Below, piece by piece: positions 56,425-64,000 of a stretch of 64,000 nucleotides of DNA. This stretch comes from Methylobacterium sp. J-070. GTDB lineage: Bacteria; Pseudomonadota; Alphaproteobacteria; Rhizobiales; Beijerinckiaceae. The notes under the pieces are model-generated. The model was not told the DNA's origin. It saw only the letters and a list, made by a program, of their open reading frames with translations, and searched no databases. Position 1 is the stretch's first letter. The number at the start of each line of letters is the position of its first letter. The stretch is taken from assembly GCF_022829385.1 (NCBI RefSeq), contig NZ_JAKSXX010000066.1:43024-107023 (forward strand), written 5' to 3'. A program made the position numbers and the translations under genes.

Positions 56425-58059
56425 ATGCCGATCACACGTCGCGAAGTGCTGGGCGCGGGCGCATCCCTCGCGTTGGGTGCCCTTCCAACAATCTCCGCCG
56501 CCCAGATCGCAGGTCCTGAAACTAGCGGGCAGGCAGATTGGGATGCTGGTGAAGTCGACCACCTGCTACCGACGAGCAGCCATGATCGCATCCTGATCAA
56601 GGCATCTTTCCGCCGGCCCCTCGATGGCGCCCCGGCGATGCTGGTCGGCGATCGGCGCGTCCCTGGCCAGCGCACTGACACCCCCGGCGCCTTCTGGCAG
56701 TTCCAGGCCGACGACTTGAAGCCGGGCACCGAGCACAAGCTCGCGCTGATCGGCGGGGATGGCCGGGCCTTGTGCCAGCCTTGGACCCTCACCACGATGC
56801 CAGCGCCTGACGACCGGCCCGAAAAGCTGCGGCTGCTGGTCTATTCCTGCGCCGGCGGCCATGACCTGTTCGCGAAGGCCGGCACCGGCTTCGAGTTCCT
56901 GTCGGCCGCCACCCGGCAGCGCCTCCTGCGTCGCGGCTTGTCGTTCGCCCCCGACGTGCTGATCGCCAACGGCGACCACGTCTACTGGGACCTACTCGCC
57001 CCCCGTGCCGCGCCGAAACTCGGCGCCAACCCCGCTGCCCTAGCCTATGCTCGCTTCGACCGTTCGGCCCCACTCCTCGGCGGCGCCAACGAGGCCGCGC
57101 TGCTCAAGGCCGCCGGCGAGCAGATCACGCCGCTCTACGGTACGCTGTGCCGCTCGACGCCGGTGTTCTTCCTGTAGGACGATCACGACCACTTTGACAA
57201 CGACGAGGCCACCGACGCCGCCGTCACCTTCCCGCCCGACACCTTCACGCTGGAGGCCGCCCGCGCGACGCAGCGCCTGTGGTACCCGGAGTTCCTGCCC
57301 GATCCCAACCGCCCGGCTGGGCTGCCTGGCGCCGACCGGCCCGACCGACCTACCTCGCGACCATCGGGCTTGTCGGAGAGCTTCGGGACGCTGCGCTACG
57401 GGCGGCTCGCCGAGGTGCTGATCTACGACGTGCGTCGAACTTTGACGCTGGCCGGTCCGACCGCGGTGTTCGTCGCGCCGGAAGTCGAGGGCTGGCTTAA
57501 AGCCCGCGCGGCGGCGCGCGATGTCTCGCACGTGGTCAGCGTGCCCTCAAACCCACCCGGCTGGAGCGCCGGCAAGTGGGGCGAGTGGTACCCTGACCTG
57601 CTCGGCCCCGACGGGAAGCTTTCGGTGGCCAAGCCCAAGCCCTACTGGCAGTCCGGGTAGCTCGCCCAACACGACCGCCTGATGCAATCGCTGGCCGCGA
57701 TGCCCGAGCGGATTCCTCTGGTGGTGAGCGGCGACCTGCACGCGATCGGCGAGGGCCACATGCGGCGCAGCGGCCAGCACGACTTCTCCGCCAAGCCGGT
57801 CGTAGCGGTGCTGCCGGGTCCGCTCGGCACGAGCACCGGCGGCTGGCCTTCGGAGTTCCGCGGAGTCGGGGCGCTACCGCCGAACCACCTCGACATGGAG
57901 GAAACCCTTAAGCCGATCGAAGAGAATGGCTTCATGATCATGGACTTCACACCCGAGACTGTGACGCTGCGCTACTTCAAGTGGAACCAGAAGACTGACC
58001 CGGTCGAGGCGATCGACACTCTAGAACCCTTCCGTACAACCAACCTGAGGCGTGCTTGA
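56425..58059 (+). pseudogene. PhoD-like alkaline phosphatase gene interrupted by two in-frame amber codons
   Basis: One continuous frame of 545 codons with TAG at 57175 and at 57658. It starts with a twin-Arg signal (ITRREVLGAGASLALG). It then shows metallophosphatase blocks: LLVYSCAGGHDLF, VLIANGDHVYWD, then after the first stop DDHDHFDNDEATD, WYPEFLPDP, GTLRYGRLAEVLIYDVRR, and after the second stop LVVSGDLHAIGEG. By comparison the stops replace a Gln (FFLxDDHD) and a Trp (WQSGxLAQHDR), each a single transition from a sense codon. No frame loss occurs elsewhere. A truncated 250-residue product would lack most metal ligands. Either a recent pseudogene or amber read-through; the former is simpler. 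Confidence 0.75.
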
Positions 58060-58407
58060 CCAGCCCTCGCTGAGGTCGGCAGCCGGCGCAAAACGGCGAT
58101 AGGACCAGACAGGCCGCCGGGCCAAGCTTATGTTGGCTGTAGGAGCGGCAGGAGGAACGTTGTCGCTGGGGCGCTATCACGGTGGTACCTATGTCGGCAG
58201 GGGCGGACTCGGTTGGTATCATGCGCACCCGCCTTGCCAGACCAGCCGCCACCGTAATGGCGAGCTTGGCCATGATCGGGCGGTCTGAGCAGGGGACAAC
58301 TGTCTTATCCGCCAGACGGATGTCCGGACCCTGTGAGAACCTATCTACTCGTGCGCTTCGGCAGAGCGGCGCTGCCGTGAGCCCTTGATCCGCAGGAATC
58401 ACTCTCG
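58060..58407. other. Intergenic region before the XRE-cupin gene
   Basis: No gene supported. The frames are short. The stretch around 58150-58330 might be a transposase remnant, but I could not match it to a family. Confidence 0.3.
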
Positions 58408-59001
58408 ATGCTCTCCCCGCAGCCGACAGATGCAGCGCCGACGCCGAACTCTCGGACCACACTCGCCGCGCGCATCGCCTTCTTACGTCGCCAACAGGGC
58501 CTGACTCTCGATCAGCTCGCGAACACGACGGGATTGACCAAAAGCTACCTGTCAAAATTGGAGCGCGGCCTCTCCGTGCCGTCCATCTCAACGGCCATGC
58601 GCCTCGCACAAAGCTTCGATCTCAGTGTCGGCCAGCTGCTCGGAGAAAATCAGTACGCCGATGCCATCTCCATCGTCCGGCGAGGCGAGCGCCCGTCGTT
58701 CATGCGCAACGGCAGCGCGTCCGGCTACGACTACGAACTGCTGGCGGGCAACAAGCGATTCAAGAGCATGGAGCCATACATTATGCGTCCCCCGCTCGAA
58801 TTTCAGGATGACCGACGTTTCGATCATGCTGGCCAGGAAATGATTTTTGTGATTTCCGGGGTCATAGAGCTGGAGTACGGTTCCGAGAGCCACATCTTAC
58901 ACGCTGGCGACTGCGCATATTTTGATGCACATCTTGCGCACCGTTCTCGTTCACTTGGACCTCTGATCGCCGAAGCACTCGTAGTCGTCACCCCAGAGTG
59001 A
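58408..59001 (+). CDS. XRE-type transcriptional regulator with C-terminal cupin domain
   Basis: A 197-residue protein. The HTH (residues 20-75) has IAFLRRQQGLTLDQLANTTGL and SYLSKLERGLSVPSISTAMRLA in order (quoted in part). The cupin_2 domain (115-190) has GQEMIFVISGVIELEYGS, and the second cupin strand GDCAYFDAHLAHRSRS with the usual His. Such regulators bind a small effector in the cupin barrel and often control adjacent catabolic genes. An aldolase and an MHS transporter follow on the same strand and are the likely targets. Confidence 0.9.
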   Translation: MLSPQPTDAAPTPNSRTTLAARIAFLRRQQGLTLDQLANTTGLTKSYLSKLERGLSVPSISTAMRLAQSFDLSVGQLLGENQYADAISIVRRGERPSFMRNGSASGYDYELLAGNKRFKSMEPYIMRPPLEFQDDRRFDHAGQEMIFVISGVIELEYGSESHILHAGDCAYFDAHLAHRSRSLGPLIAEALVVVTPE

Positions 59002-59041
59002 GTCGGCGCAAGAAGTAGCAACAGATGACCAATTTTCCTGC

Positions 59042-59070
59042 ATGACACCTCGTGTCTTTTGTGGTGTCAT
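59042..59070. promoter_or_regulatory. Inverted repeat between regulator and aldolase genes
   Basis: ATGACACC and GGTGTCAT form a perfect 8-bp inverted repeat separated by 13 bases, ending 27 nt before the aldolase ATG. It could be the operator of the XRE-cupin regulator or, as it is followed by TTT, a terminator for it. Confidence 0.4.
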
Positions 59071-59096
59071 TTGATCCTTCGCGAAGGAGGATCGTC

Positions 59097-59876
59097 ATGA
59101 ACGTCATCGTGCGCGACAAGGACACCTATCACCAGCAGACGACCGAGCGGATGAACCAGCATTTCGCGCTGCCCGAGTGGTCTGCCAGACAGAAGCTGGC
59201 GCTAGCTTGCCGCATCCTCGCAGCCGAAGGTCATGACTCGGGCCTCGCTGGTCAGGCGACTGCCCGAGGCGAAAGCCCAGGTACCTTCCTGATGCTGCGC
59301 TTCGGCTTGGGTTTCGACGAGATCACGGCCGACAACTTGCTGCTCGTCGACGACGACCTTAACGTCCTCGAAGGCGAGGGCATGCCGAACCCTTCGAACC
59401 GGTTCCATCTTTGGATCTACCGGGCGCGGCCGCACGTCGCCTCGATCATGCACACGCACCCGCCCCACGTCTCAGCCCTGTCGATGATCGGCGTGCCGCT
59501 CGCCGTCTCGCACATGGACACGTCGCTGTTCCACGAGGACTGCGCCTGGCTTCGCGAGTGGCCCGGCACGCCCATCGGCGATGAGGAAGGACGCATCATC
59601 TCGGATGCCTTGGGCACCAAGCGAGCGATCTTGCTGGCACATCACGGACAGCTGGCCGCCTGCGAGAGTGTCGAAGAGGCCACGATCCTCGGCATGTTCA
59701 TGGAGCGCGCCGCAAAGCTTCAATTATTGGCAATGTCGGCCGGCACGATCCTGCCCATCGATCCGGCGTTGGCGCAGGAGGCGCACGACTACCGCCTCAA
59801 GCCAAAGGCGATCGCGGCGACCTTCGCCTACTATAGCCGCCGTATCCTGCGCAGCGATGACACCGTGCTCGGCTGA
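59097..59876 (+). CDS. Class II aldolase/adducin family protein
   Basis: A 259-residue aldolase. The zinc-ligand His residues are in MHTHPPHVSAL and later LAHHGQLAAC, with FHLWIYRARPHVASI preceding them (parts). The family (AraD/FucA-like) cleaves or epimerises sugar phosphates, or decarboxylates/dehydrates hydroxy acids; here the substrate is unknown. ATG 59097 is chosen for its GAAGGAGG ribosome site; an upstream GTG-type start at 59052 would place the operator inside the gene. An MHS transporter follows after 66 nt. Confidence 0.9.
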   Translation: MNVIVRDKDTYHQQTTERMNQHFALPEWSARQKLALACRILAAEGHDSGLAGQATARGESPGTFLMLRFGLGFDEITADNLLLVDDDLNVLEGEGMPNPSNRFHLWIYRARPHVASIMHTHPPHVSALSMIGVPLAVSHMDTSLFHEDCAWLREWPGTPIGDEEGRIISDALGTKRAILLAHHGQLAACESVEEATILGMFMERAAKLQLLAMSAGTILPIDPALAQEAHDYRLKPKAIAATFAYYSRRILRSDDTVLG

Positions 59877-59942
59877 AGCCCCGCTTCGCGACAGGTCGAG
59901 ATCGCCCCGGCCTCGACCACCCTCGTATCAATGGAGGATGTG

Positions 59943-61289
59943 ATGGCTGAGGCTTCTCAAGCCGTGCGCGGCGTCGTGACAAAAGGGGCGGTGGCGGTCC
60001 AAAAGACCTTAGCGCAGCCCGTGCCGACCGCCCGCGTGGTTGTGGCAAGTGCCTTCGGCACGATTGTCGAGTGGTACGACTTCTTCGTCTACGGCACTGC
60101 CGCCGCTCTGGTGTTCGGAAAGTTGTTCTTTCCTGCCACCGACCCGCTGATCAGCACGCTGGCCGCCTTCAGCGTCTACGCCGTGGGATACCTCGCTAGG
60201 CCGCTCGGTGGCTTGATCTTCGGTCACTACGGAGACCGCATCGGCCGGCGCTCGATGCTGGTTCTCTCGCTGCTCCTGATGGGCTTCGGCACATTCTTCG
60301 TCGGACTGCTGCCGACCTACGAGCAGGCCGGCATCCTTGCACCCATCTGCCTCGTGCTGCTTCGGCTCATCCAGGCGATCGGGTTAGGCGGTGAGTGGGG
60401 CGGTGCGGTCCTGATGGTCGCGGAAACCGCGCCTGCCTCTAGGCGCGGACTCTTTGGCAGTTTCGTCCAGCTCGGCAACCCGGTTGGCCGCCTCGTCGCC
60501 ACGGGCGTGTTCGCCCTAGCTACGCGCCTGCCAGACGCCGACTTCCTCAGCTGGGGTTGGCGCATTCCTTTTCTCGCCAGCATCGTGCTGGTCCTCGTCG
60601 GGCTGTTCATCCGGACCCGCCTCGATGAGACGCCGGCATTCAAGGATCTCCGACAAAGCGGTGCGACCGCACGGATGCCGGTCCTTGAGGCGTTGACGGC
60701 ATTTCGTCGAGAGACGGTGACGGCGATCGGGCTCAAGGTGACCGAGGTCGCCTGGGTCGGCATCCTGACCGTTTTCGCCGTCTCCTATCTAACCACACAG
60801 CTCGGCATGGCGAAGTCCTTCGTCCTCGATGCCGTGACGCTGGCAACCCTCGTCGAGCTGTTCGTGATGCCGCTCTCGGGTTGGCTCTCGGACAAGTTCG
60901 GGCGGCGTGTGATCTACCTCGCGGGGACGGGCTTCGGGATCGCCTTCGCGTTTCCCCTGTTCTGGCTGCTCGCTACGCGCGAACCCATGATCATCCTCTT
61001 CACCATCGTCGTCGGCATTTGCTTGGCGCAAGGCATGGTCTTCGCCCTCCACGCGAGCTTTATGCCGGAGCTGTTTGGGACGCAGGTGCGCTACAGCGGC
61101 ATTTCCCTCGGCTTCCAGATCGGTGCGGCGATCGGGGGCGGCTTGACACCCGTCATCGCGGCGGCCGCTGTCGGCTGGAGCGGTGGCGCAACGTGGCCGA
61201 TATCGCTGTTTCTCACCGCGCTCGGGGTTCTAACGTTCGCAGCCGTGCTCAGCACGCGCGAAACGTCGGGATCCAGCATGGAAAATTAG
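59943..61289 (+). CDS. MFS transporter, metabolite:H+ symporter (MHS) family
   Basis: A 448-residue protein with twelve membrane helices. The MHS hallmarks are ASAFGTIVEWYDFFVYG in helix 1, FGHYGDRIGRRSMLVLSLL between helices 2 and 3, and GLGGEWGGAVLMVAE in helix 5. Known members import citrate, alpha-ketoglutarate, shikimate or proline/betaine. Downstream of a class II aldolase and a cupin regulator, it probably carries that aldolase's substrate. I chose ATG 59943 (GGAGG upstream) over 59931, which overlaps that site. Confidence 0.9.
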   Translation: MAEASQAVRGVVTKGAVAVQKTLAQPVPTARVVVASAFGTIVEWYDFFVYGTAAALVFGKLFFPATDPLISTLAAFSVYAVGYLARPLGGLIFGHYGDRIGRRSMLVLSLLLMGFGTFFVGLLPTYEQAGILAPICLVLLRLIQAIGLGGEWGGAVLMVAETAPASRRGLFGSFVQLGNPVGRLVATGVFALATRLPDADFLSWGWRIPFLASIVLVLVGLFIRTRLDETPAFKDLRQSGATARMPVLEALTAFRRETVTAIGLKVTEVAWVGILTVFAVSYLTTQLGMAKSFVLDAVTLATLVELFVMPLSGWLSDKFGRRVIYLAGTGFGIAFAFPLFWLLATREPMIILFTIVVGICLAQGMVFALHASFMPELFGTQVRYSGISLGFQIGAAIGGGLTPVIAAAAVGWSGGATWPISLFLTALGVLTFAAVLSTRETSGSSMEN

Positions 61290-61350
61290 ATGACCATGTC
61301 GGCCGATGACAGACCTGCCGATGCGATCTTTCGCTAGTCACGAGGCCACG

Positions 61351-61584
61351 ATGAGCCCTGGCAAGCCGGCCGATCCTAAAAGCCTCACATTCCTACGCCG
61401 CATCGCCGATGCACTTGGTATGCCGCTCAAGTCCTTCTTCCACGACGCTCCGCCCGGCGAAGACCTTCAGCTGGTTGAACTGCTGCACCTATGGAAAAGC
61501 ATGACCGACCCTCAGGCCAAGAGCCGTGTGCTGGATTTAGCGCGACGGGAGGCCGCGCTATGCGGCGAATTGAAGCTAGATTGA
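61351..61584 (+). CDS. Short protein resembling the C-terminal part of a XRE regulator
   Basis: A 77-residue product (15 residues longer if ATG 61306 is used). TFLRRIADALGMPLKSFFHD matches the last helix of a Xre HTH plus the following turn, then a helical tail (LVELLHLWKSMTDPQAKSRVLDLARR) that resembles the dimerisation end of such regulators. The DNA-recognition helices are missing, so this is either a truncated remnant or a stand-alone dimerisation protein that could modulate a full-length regulator. It lies 61 nt after the MHS transporter. Confidence 0.5.
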   Translation: MSPGKPADPKSLTFLRRIADALGMPLKSFFHDAPPGEDLQLVELLHLWKSMTDPQAKSRVLDLARREAALCGELKLD

Positions 61585-61701
61585 AGATTTCTACGTAATC
61601 TCGATAATTGTTCCGGGCTTGCGATTATTGACGTGAGGGGGGCGGTACCAATTAGACTGTTATCCCAAATCTCAGATAAAGCCCTGCCGTATCTATCGGG
61701 T

Positions 61702-63081
61702 TTAAGGCGTCACTGCCAGACGCGTGAGGCTTATCACGCTCGCGAACCCAGCAAAGGCCGCCCCCAGCCCCATTGCCACGGCTGGTCCATCCGCTTCCGC
61801 AACCGCGAAGCAGGCCGCGACGAGGGCAGCGCCCAGGGTCTGGCCGAGAAGCCGCGCCGTAGCCACGATGCCGCTCGCTCCGCCTGAGCGGGTCGGCGGC
61901 GCGCTCGTCATGATGGCGCGCAGGTTCGGGGCCTGGAAGAAGCCGAACCCCGCCCCGCAGATCGCCATTCGCCAGATGATGTCGGAAATGCTCGGATCAG
62001 CAGGCAGCAGCGCGAGCAGCCCCATGCCGAGTGCCAGCCCGGCGAGCCCGATGCCGCCGAGCAGGCCGGGGGCGTAGCGGTCCGAGAGGCGGCCGGCCAC
62101 CGGCGCCATCAGTGCGACCACCACGGGCCAAGGCGTCATCAGGAAGCCGGTCTCGACCTGCGAGCGGCCGAGCGTGTGCTGGAATAGGAACGGCAGCGAG
62201 ACGAAGGCCAGCCCCTGCGCCGCGAAAGAGCACACCGCGGTCAGGGCTGATAAGGCGAACAGTGGGCGCGCCAGGAGATCGGCGGCCAGCATCGGGGCAG
62301 GGTGCCCGGTCTGGCGACGTAGGAGCAGGGTAAAGCAGGCGAGCGCCCCGGCGATCTCGAGAAGGATGCGCCAGACCGGCCCTTCATGTGCGGCCTCGCC
62401 CAACCCGAGCACGAGGAGCGCGAATGCGGCGGCGTTGAGCAGCGCGCCGGCAACGTCAAAGCTGTGACCGGACCGTCCGGTTTCCGGCAGCGCGGTCCAG
62501 GCCAGGGCGAGGGCACCGAGGCCGATCGGCACGTTGACGGCGAACAGCCAGGGCCAGGGCGCCGCCAATAGGATCAGCGACGCTACGGTCGGTCCGACCG
62601 CAAAGCCGACGCCGACGACGAAGGCGTTGAGCCCGACGCCGCGGCCGAGCTGATGCGCGGGGTAGATGAAACGGATCAGCGCGATGTTGACGGCCATCAA
62701 GGCGCTGGCCCCGATCCCCTGGAGCACACGCGCGGCGACCAGCGTCGGCAGGGACCAGGCCAGGGCGCAGATGAGCGAGGCGCCGATGAACAGGATGAGG
62801 CCGGCAACGTAGATCCGCTGCTGCCCGACGATCTCACCAAGGGCCGCGATCGGCAGTAGCGTCGCCACGACCGCGAGCTGGTAGGCGTTCACGATCCACA
62901 CGGAGGCGCCGGGATCGACCTTGAGGTCGGCGGCGATGGTAGGCAGCGCCGTGTTGGCGATGGCGGTGTCGAGCGTGGCGAGCGCCACCCCGGTGAGCAC
63001 TGCGGCCATCGCCCGGCCGCGTTGGCCCAGCGGTAGCCCGTCGTGAGCTATCGCAGTCGGCTTCAGGGTCGTGACAGACAT
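61702..63081 (-). CDS. MFS drug-efflux transporter, DHA2 (EmrB/QacA) type
   Basis: A 459-residue protein with about fourteen membrane helices. Helix 1 motif D1 is LATLDTAIANTALPTIAADL, then VNAYQLAVVATLLPIAALGEIVGQQRIY (motif A region, quoted in part) and GIGASALMAVNIALI. Antiporter motif C appears as VVGVGFAVGPTVASLI. It should export hydrophobic compounds by proton exchange. ATG 63081 is chosen; 21 further codons upstream look like shadow. Divergent from the alpha/beta hydrolase at the window end, with 323 nt between. Confidence 0.9.
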   Translation of the reverse strand: MSVTTLKPTAIAHDGLPLGQRGRAMAAVLTGVALATLDTAIANTALPTIAADLKVDPGASVWIVNAYQLAVVATLLPIAALGEIVGQQRIYVAGLILFIGASLICALAWSLPTLVAARVLQGIGASALMAVNIALIRFIYPAHQLGRGVGLNAFVVGVGFAVGPTVASLILLAAPWPWLFAVNVPIGLGALALAWTALPETGRSGHSFDVAGALLNAAAFALLVLGLGEAAHEGPVWRILLEIAGALACFTLLLRRQTGHPAPMLAADLLARPLFALSALTAVCSFAAQGLAFVSLPFLFQHTLGRSQVETGFLMTPWPVVVALMAPVAGRLSDRYAPGLLGGIGLAGLALGMGLLALLPADPSISDIIWRMAICGAGFGFFQAPNLRAIMTSAPPTRSGGASGIVATARLLGQTLGAALVAACFAVAEADGPAVAMGLGAAFAGFASVISLTRLAVTP

Positions 63082-63404
63082 GCGGAGGGAAGGTCTCGCG
63101 TTTCGAACTGACCTCGGACTGCGCCGCCTGCCGCGCCTTGGCAATTGCTCAGCCTCATCACCTCTGCGCGAGAGGGCGCCGCCATTTTCCCTCTGGGGAG
63201 AAGTGTCGACCCAAATGCATCGAGCACCCCAGCCATGGTCTAGGCCCCAGGCTTGGCGAACTGGCAGCCGGAAGCTGACGCTTGATACCCCTCACGAGGT
63301 CCGAATATCCCACACGAGGTCCGAAATAGGTTTGTCGTAATCCTTCCCTCAACCAATGACCGTCCAGCCGGAGCGCCCTATCTCCCATGCGAAGGAGATG
63401 GGCC
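63082..63404. other. Divergent intergenic region with direct repeats
   Basis: No gene supported. It holds the control region shared by the efflux transporter (minus strand) and the hydrolase (plus strand), including the direct repeats described separately. Confidence 0.5.
63293..63325. promoter_or_regulatory. Direct repeat, candidate regulator-binding site
   Basis: The 13-base word CACGAGGTCCGAA occurs twice, at 63293 and 63313, exactly 20 bases apart (two helical turns). It sits about 80 nt before the hydrolase start in a divergent promoter region, which is typical of AraC- or LuxR-like activator sites. Confidence 0.45.
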
Positions 63405-64000
63405 ATGCCGACTCAGACCGTCCTTGCCGCCGCCGCGCTGGCGCTCGCACACGGTTTGCCGCAGCCGCTTCCCTCGGTCTCAGCCACGACGAGCTACCAT
63501 CGGGTCGCGGTGAATGGCGTAGGCGTCTTCTACCGCGAGGCCGGCCCGCGCGACGCGCCCACGATCCTGCTGCTGCATGGCTATCCGTCATCGTCGCGGC
63601 AGTGGGACGCGCTGCTGCCGCTGCTCGCCGACCGGTACCACCTGATCGCTCCGGACTACCCCGGCTTCGGCCAGAGCGACGCACCGCCATCCGGCCAGTA
63701 CACCTATACCTTCGACAACCTCGCCTCCACCATGGACGGCTTGGTCCTTCACCTCGGCATCGAGCGGTACACGCTCTTCATGCAGGATTACGGCGGTCCA
63801 ATCGGCTTCCGCATGGCGCTCGCCCACCCCGAGCGGGTGAGCGCGCTGATCGTTCAGAACGCCAACGCCTATGCGGAGGGACTTGGGGCCAAGTGGCAGG
63901 GCATCGCCCAGTACTGGGCCGACCCCGCGGCTCATCCCGAGCAGGTCGACGCCTTCACGTCCCTGGAAGCGGCCAAGCAGCGCCATCTCGGCACCAGCCC
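63405..64000 (+). CDS. Alpha/beta hydrolase (haloalkane dehalogenase/epoxide hydrolase-like), 3' partial
   Basis: The start has a strong ribosome site (GAAGGAG). An N-terminal hydrophobic stretch with Ala-rich sequence (about residues 5-28) looks like a signal peptide. The hydrolase core shows the oxyanion loop LLHGYPSSSRQW and the nucleophile elbow MQDYGGPIGF, with Asp as nucleophile, as in haloalkane dehalogenases and epoxide hydrolases, rather than Ser. 198 codons are visible and the frame is cut by the end of the window, so the catalytic His is not seen. Divergent from the DHA2 efflux gene. Confidence 0.85.
   Translation, partial: MPTQTVLAAAALALAHGLPQPLPSVSATTSYHRVAVNGVGVFYREAGPRDAPTILLLHGYPSSSRQWDALLPLLADRYHLIAPDYPGFGQSDAPPSGQYTYTFDNLASTMDGLVLHLGIERYTLFMQDYGGPIGFRMALAHPERVSALIVQNANAYAEGLGAKWQGIAQYWADPAAHPEQVDAFTSLEAAKQRHLGTS

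Noticed and set aside
57175..57660. Programmed amber read-through or pyrrolysine use in the PhoD-like gene
   Set aside because: The expected residues at the two sites are ordinary Gln and Trp, and no pyrrolysine machinery is visible; simple inactivation is more likely.
58100..58350. Possible transposase remnant
   Set aside because: No conserved DDE or HTH motif could be identified on either strand and there are no terminal inverted repeats.
63293..63325. Start of a CRISPR array
   Set aside because: Only two copies of a 13-base word with a 7-base gap; repeat and spacer lengths do not fit CRISPR.

Overview
The window is GC-rich chromosomal DNA from an alphaproteobacterium, most likely a Methylobacterium-type methylotroph. 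This is inferred from the mix of genes: a PQQ dehydrogenase, an intracellular polyhydroxyalkanoate depolymerase and a phasin-like protein, EgtB/EgtD ergothioneine synthesis, a ClpS-ClpA pair, an Omp25/31-type porin, UvrB with a long N-terminal extension, and many short orphan proteins. No rRNA, tRNA, CRISPR array or intact insertion sequence was recognised.

Layout. 0-11.4 kb: the tail of an O-antigen-ligase-like protein, a thioesterase, a divergent PQQ dehydrogenase, a toxin-antitoxin pair, an ankyrin protein, uvrB, a membrane protein with a winged-helix regulator, an isoprenyl transferase and coaBC. 11.6-21.6 kb: a Wadjet/MksBEF-like condensin locus. jetA and jetB overlap. jetC lies 1.9 kb further on, behind an inverted chemoreceptor gene; a related chemoreceptor lies on the other side of jetAB, and no jetD nuclease gene is present. 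21.8-30.4 kb: cell-envelope and protein-quality-control genes (HtrA/DegS-like protease, membrane DnaJ, D,D-carboxypeptidase with SPOR domain, phasin-like protein, clpS-clpA). 30.4-38.3 kb: an amine oxidase, the operon egtB-egtD-adenylate cyclase, murI, a free-standing periplasmic Cache protein and small membrane proteins. 38.5-43 kb: a GntR-controlled hydroxy-dicarboxylic acid (tartrate/malate-like) catabolic operon. 43-50 kb: an HWE-type histidine kinase, PHA depolymerase, a PAS protein and a porin separated by long non-coding stretches.

From about 50 kb the DNA looks accessory: short orphan genes, a frameshifted IHF/HU gene, an HNH-family remnant, an AT-rich island at 54.3-56.4 kb with three unfamiliar genes, a PhoD-like phosphatase interrupted by two amber codons, a XRE-cupin regulator with a class II aldolase and MHS transporter, a DHA2 efflux pump and, divergent from it, an alpha/beta hydrolase cut by the window end.

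The most notable points are the JetD-less, chemoreceptor-split Jet locus; two enzymes whose expected catalytic residue is replaced (CoaC Cys to Glu, PQQ dehydrogenase Asp to Gly); the doubly amber-interrupted phosphatase; and the AT-rich island with a 45-residue protein translationally coupled to a 195-residue one. Family assignments come from reading motifs by eye; no database search was run.
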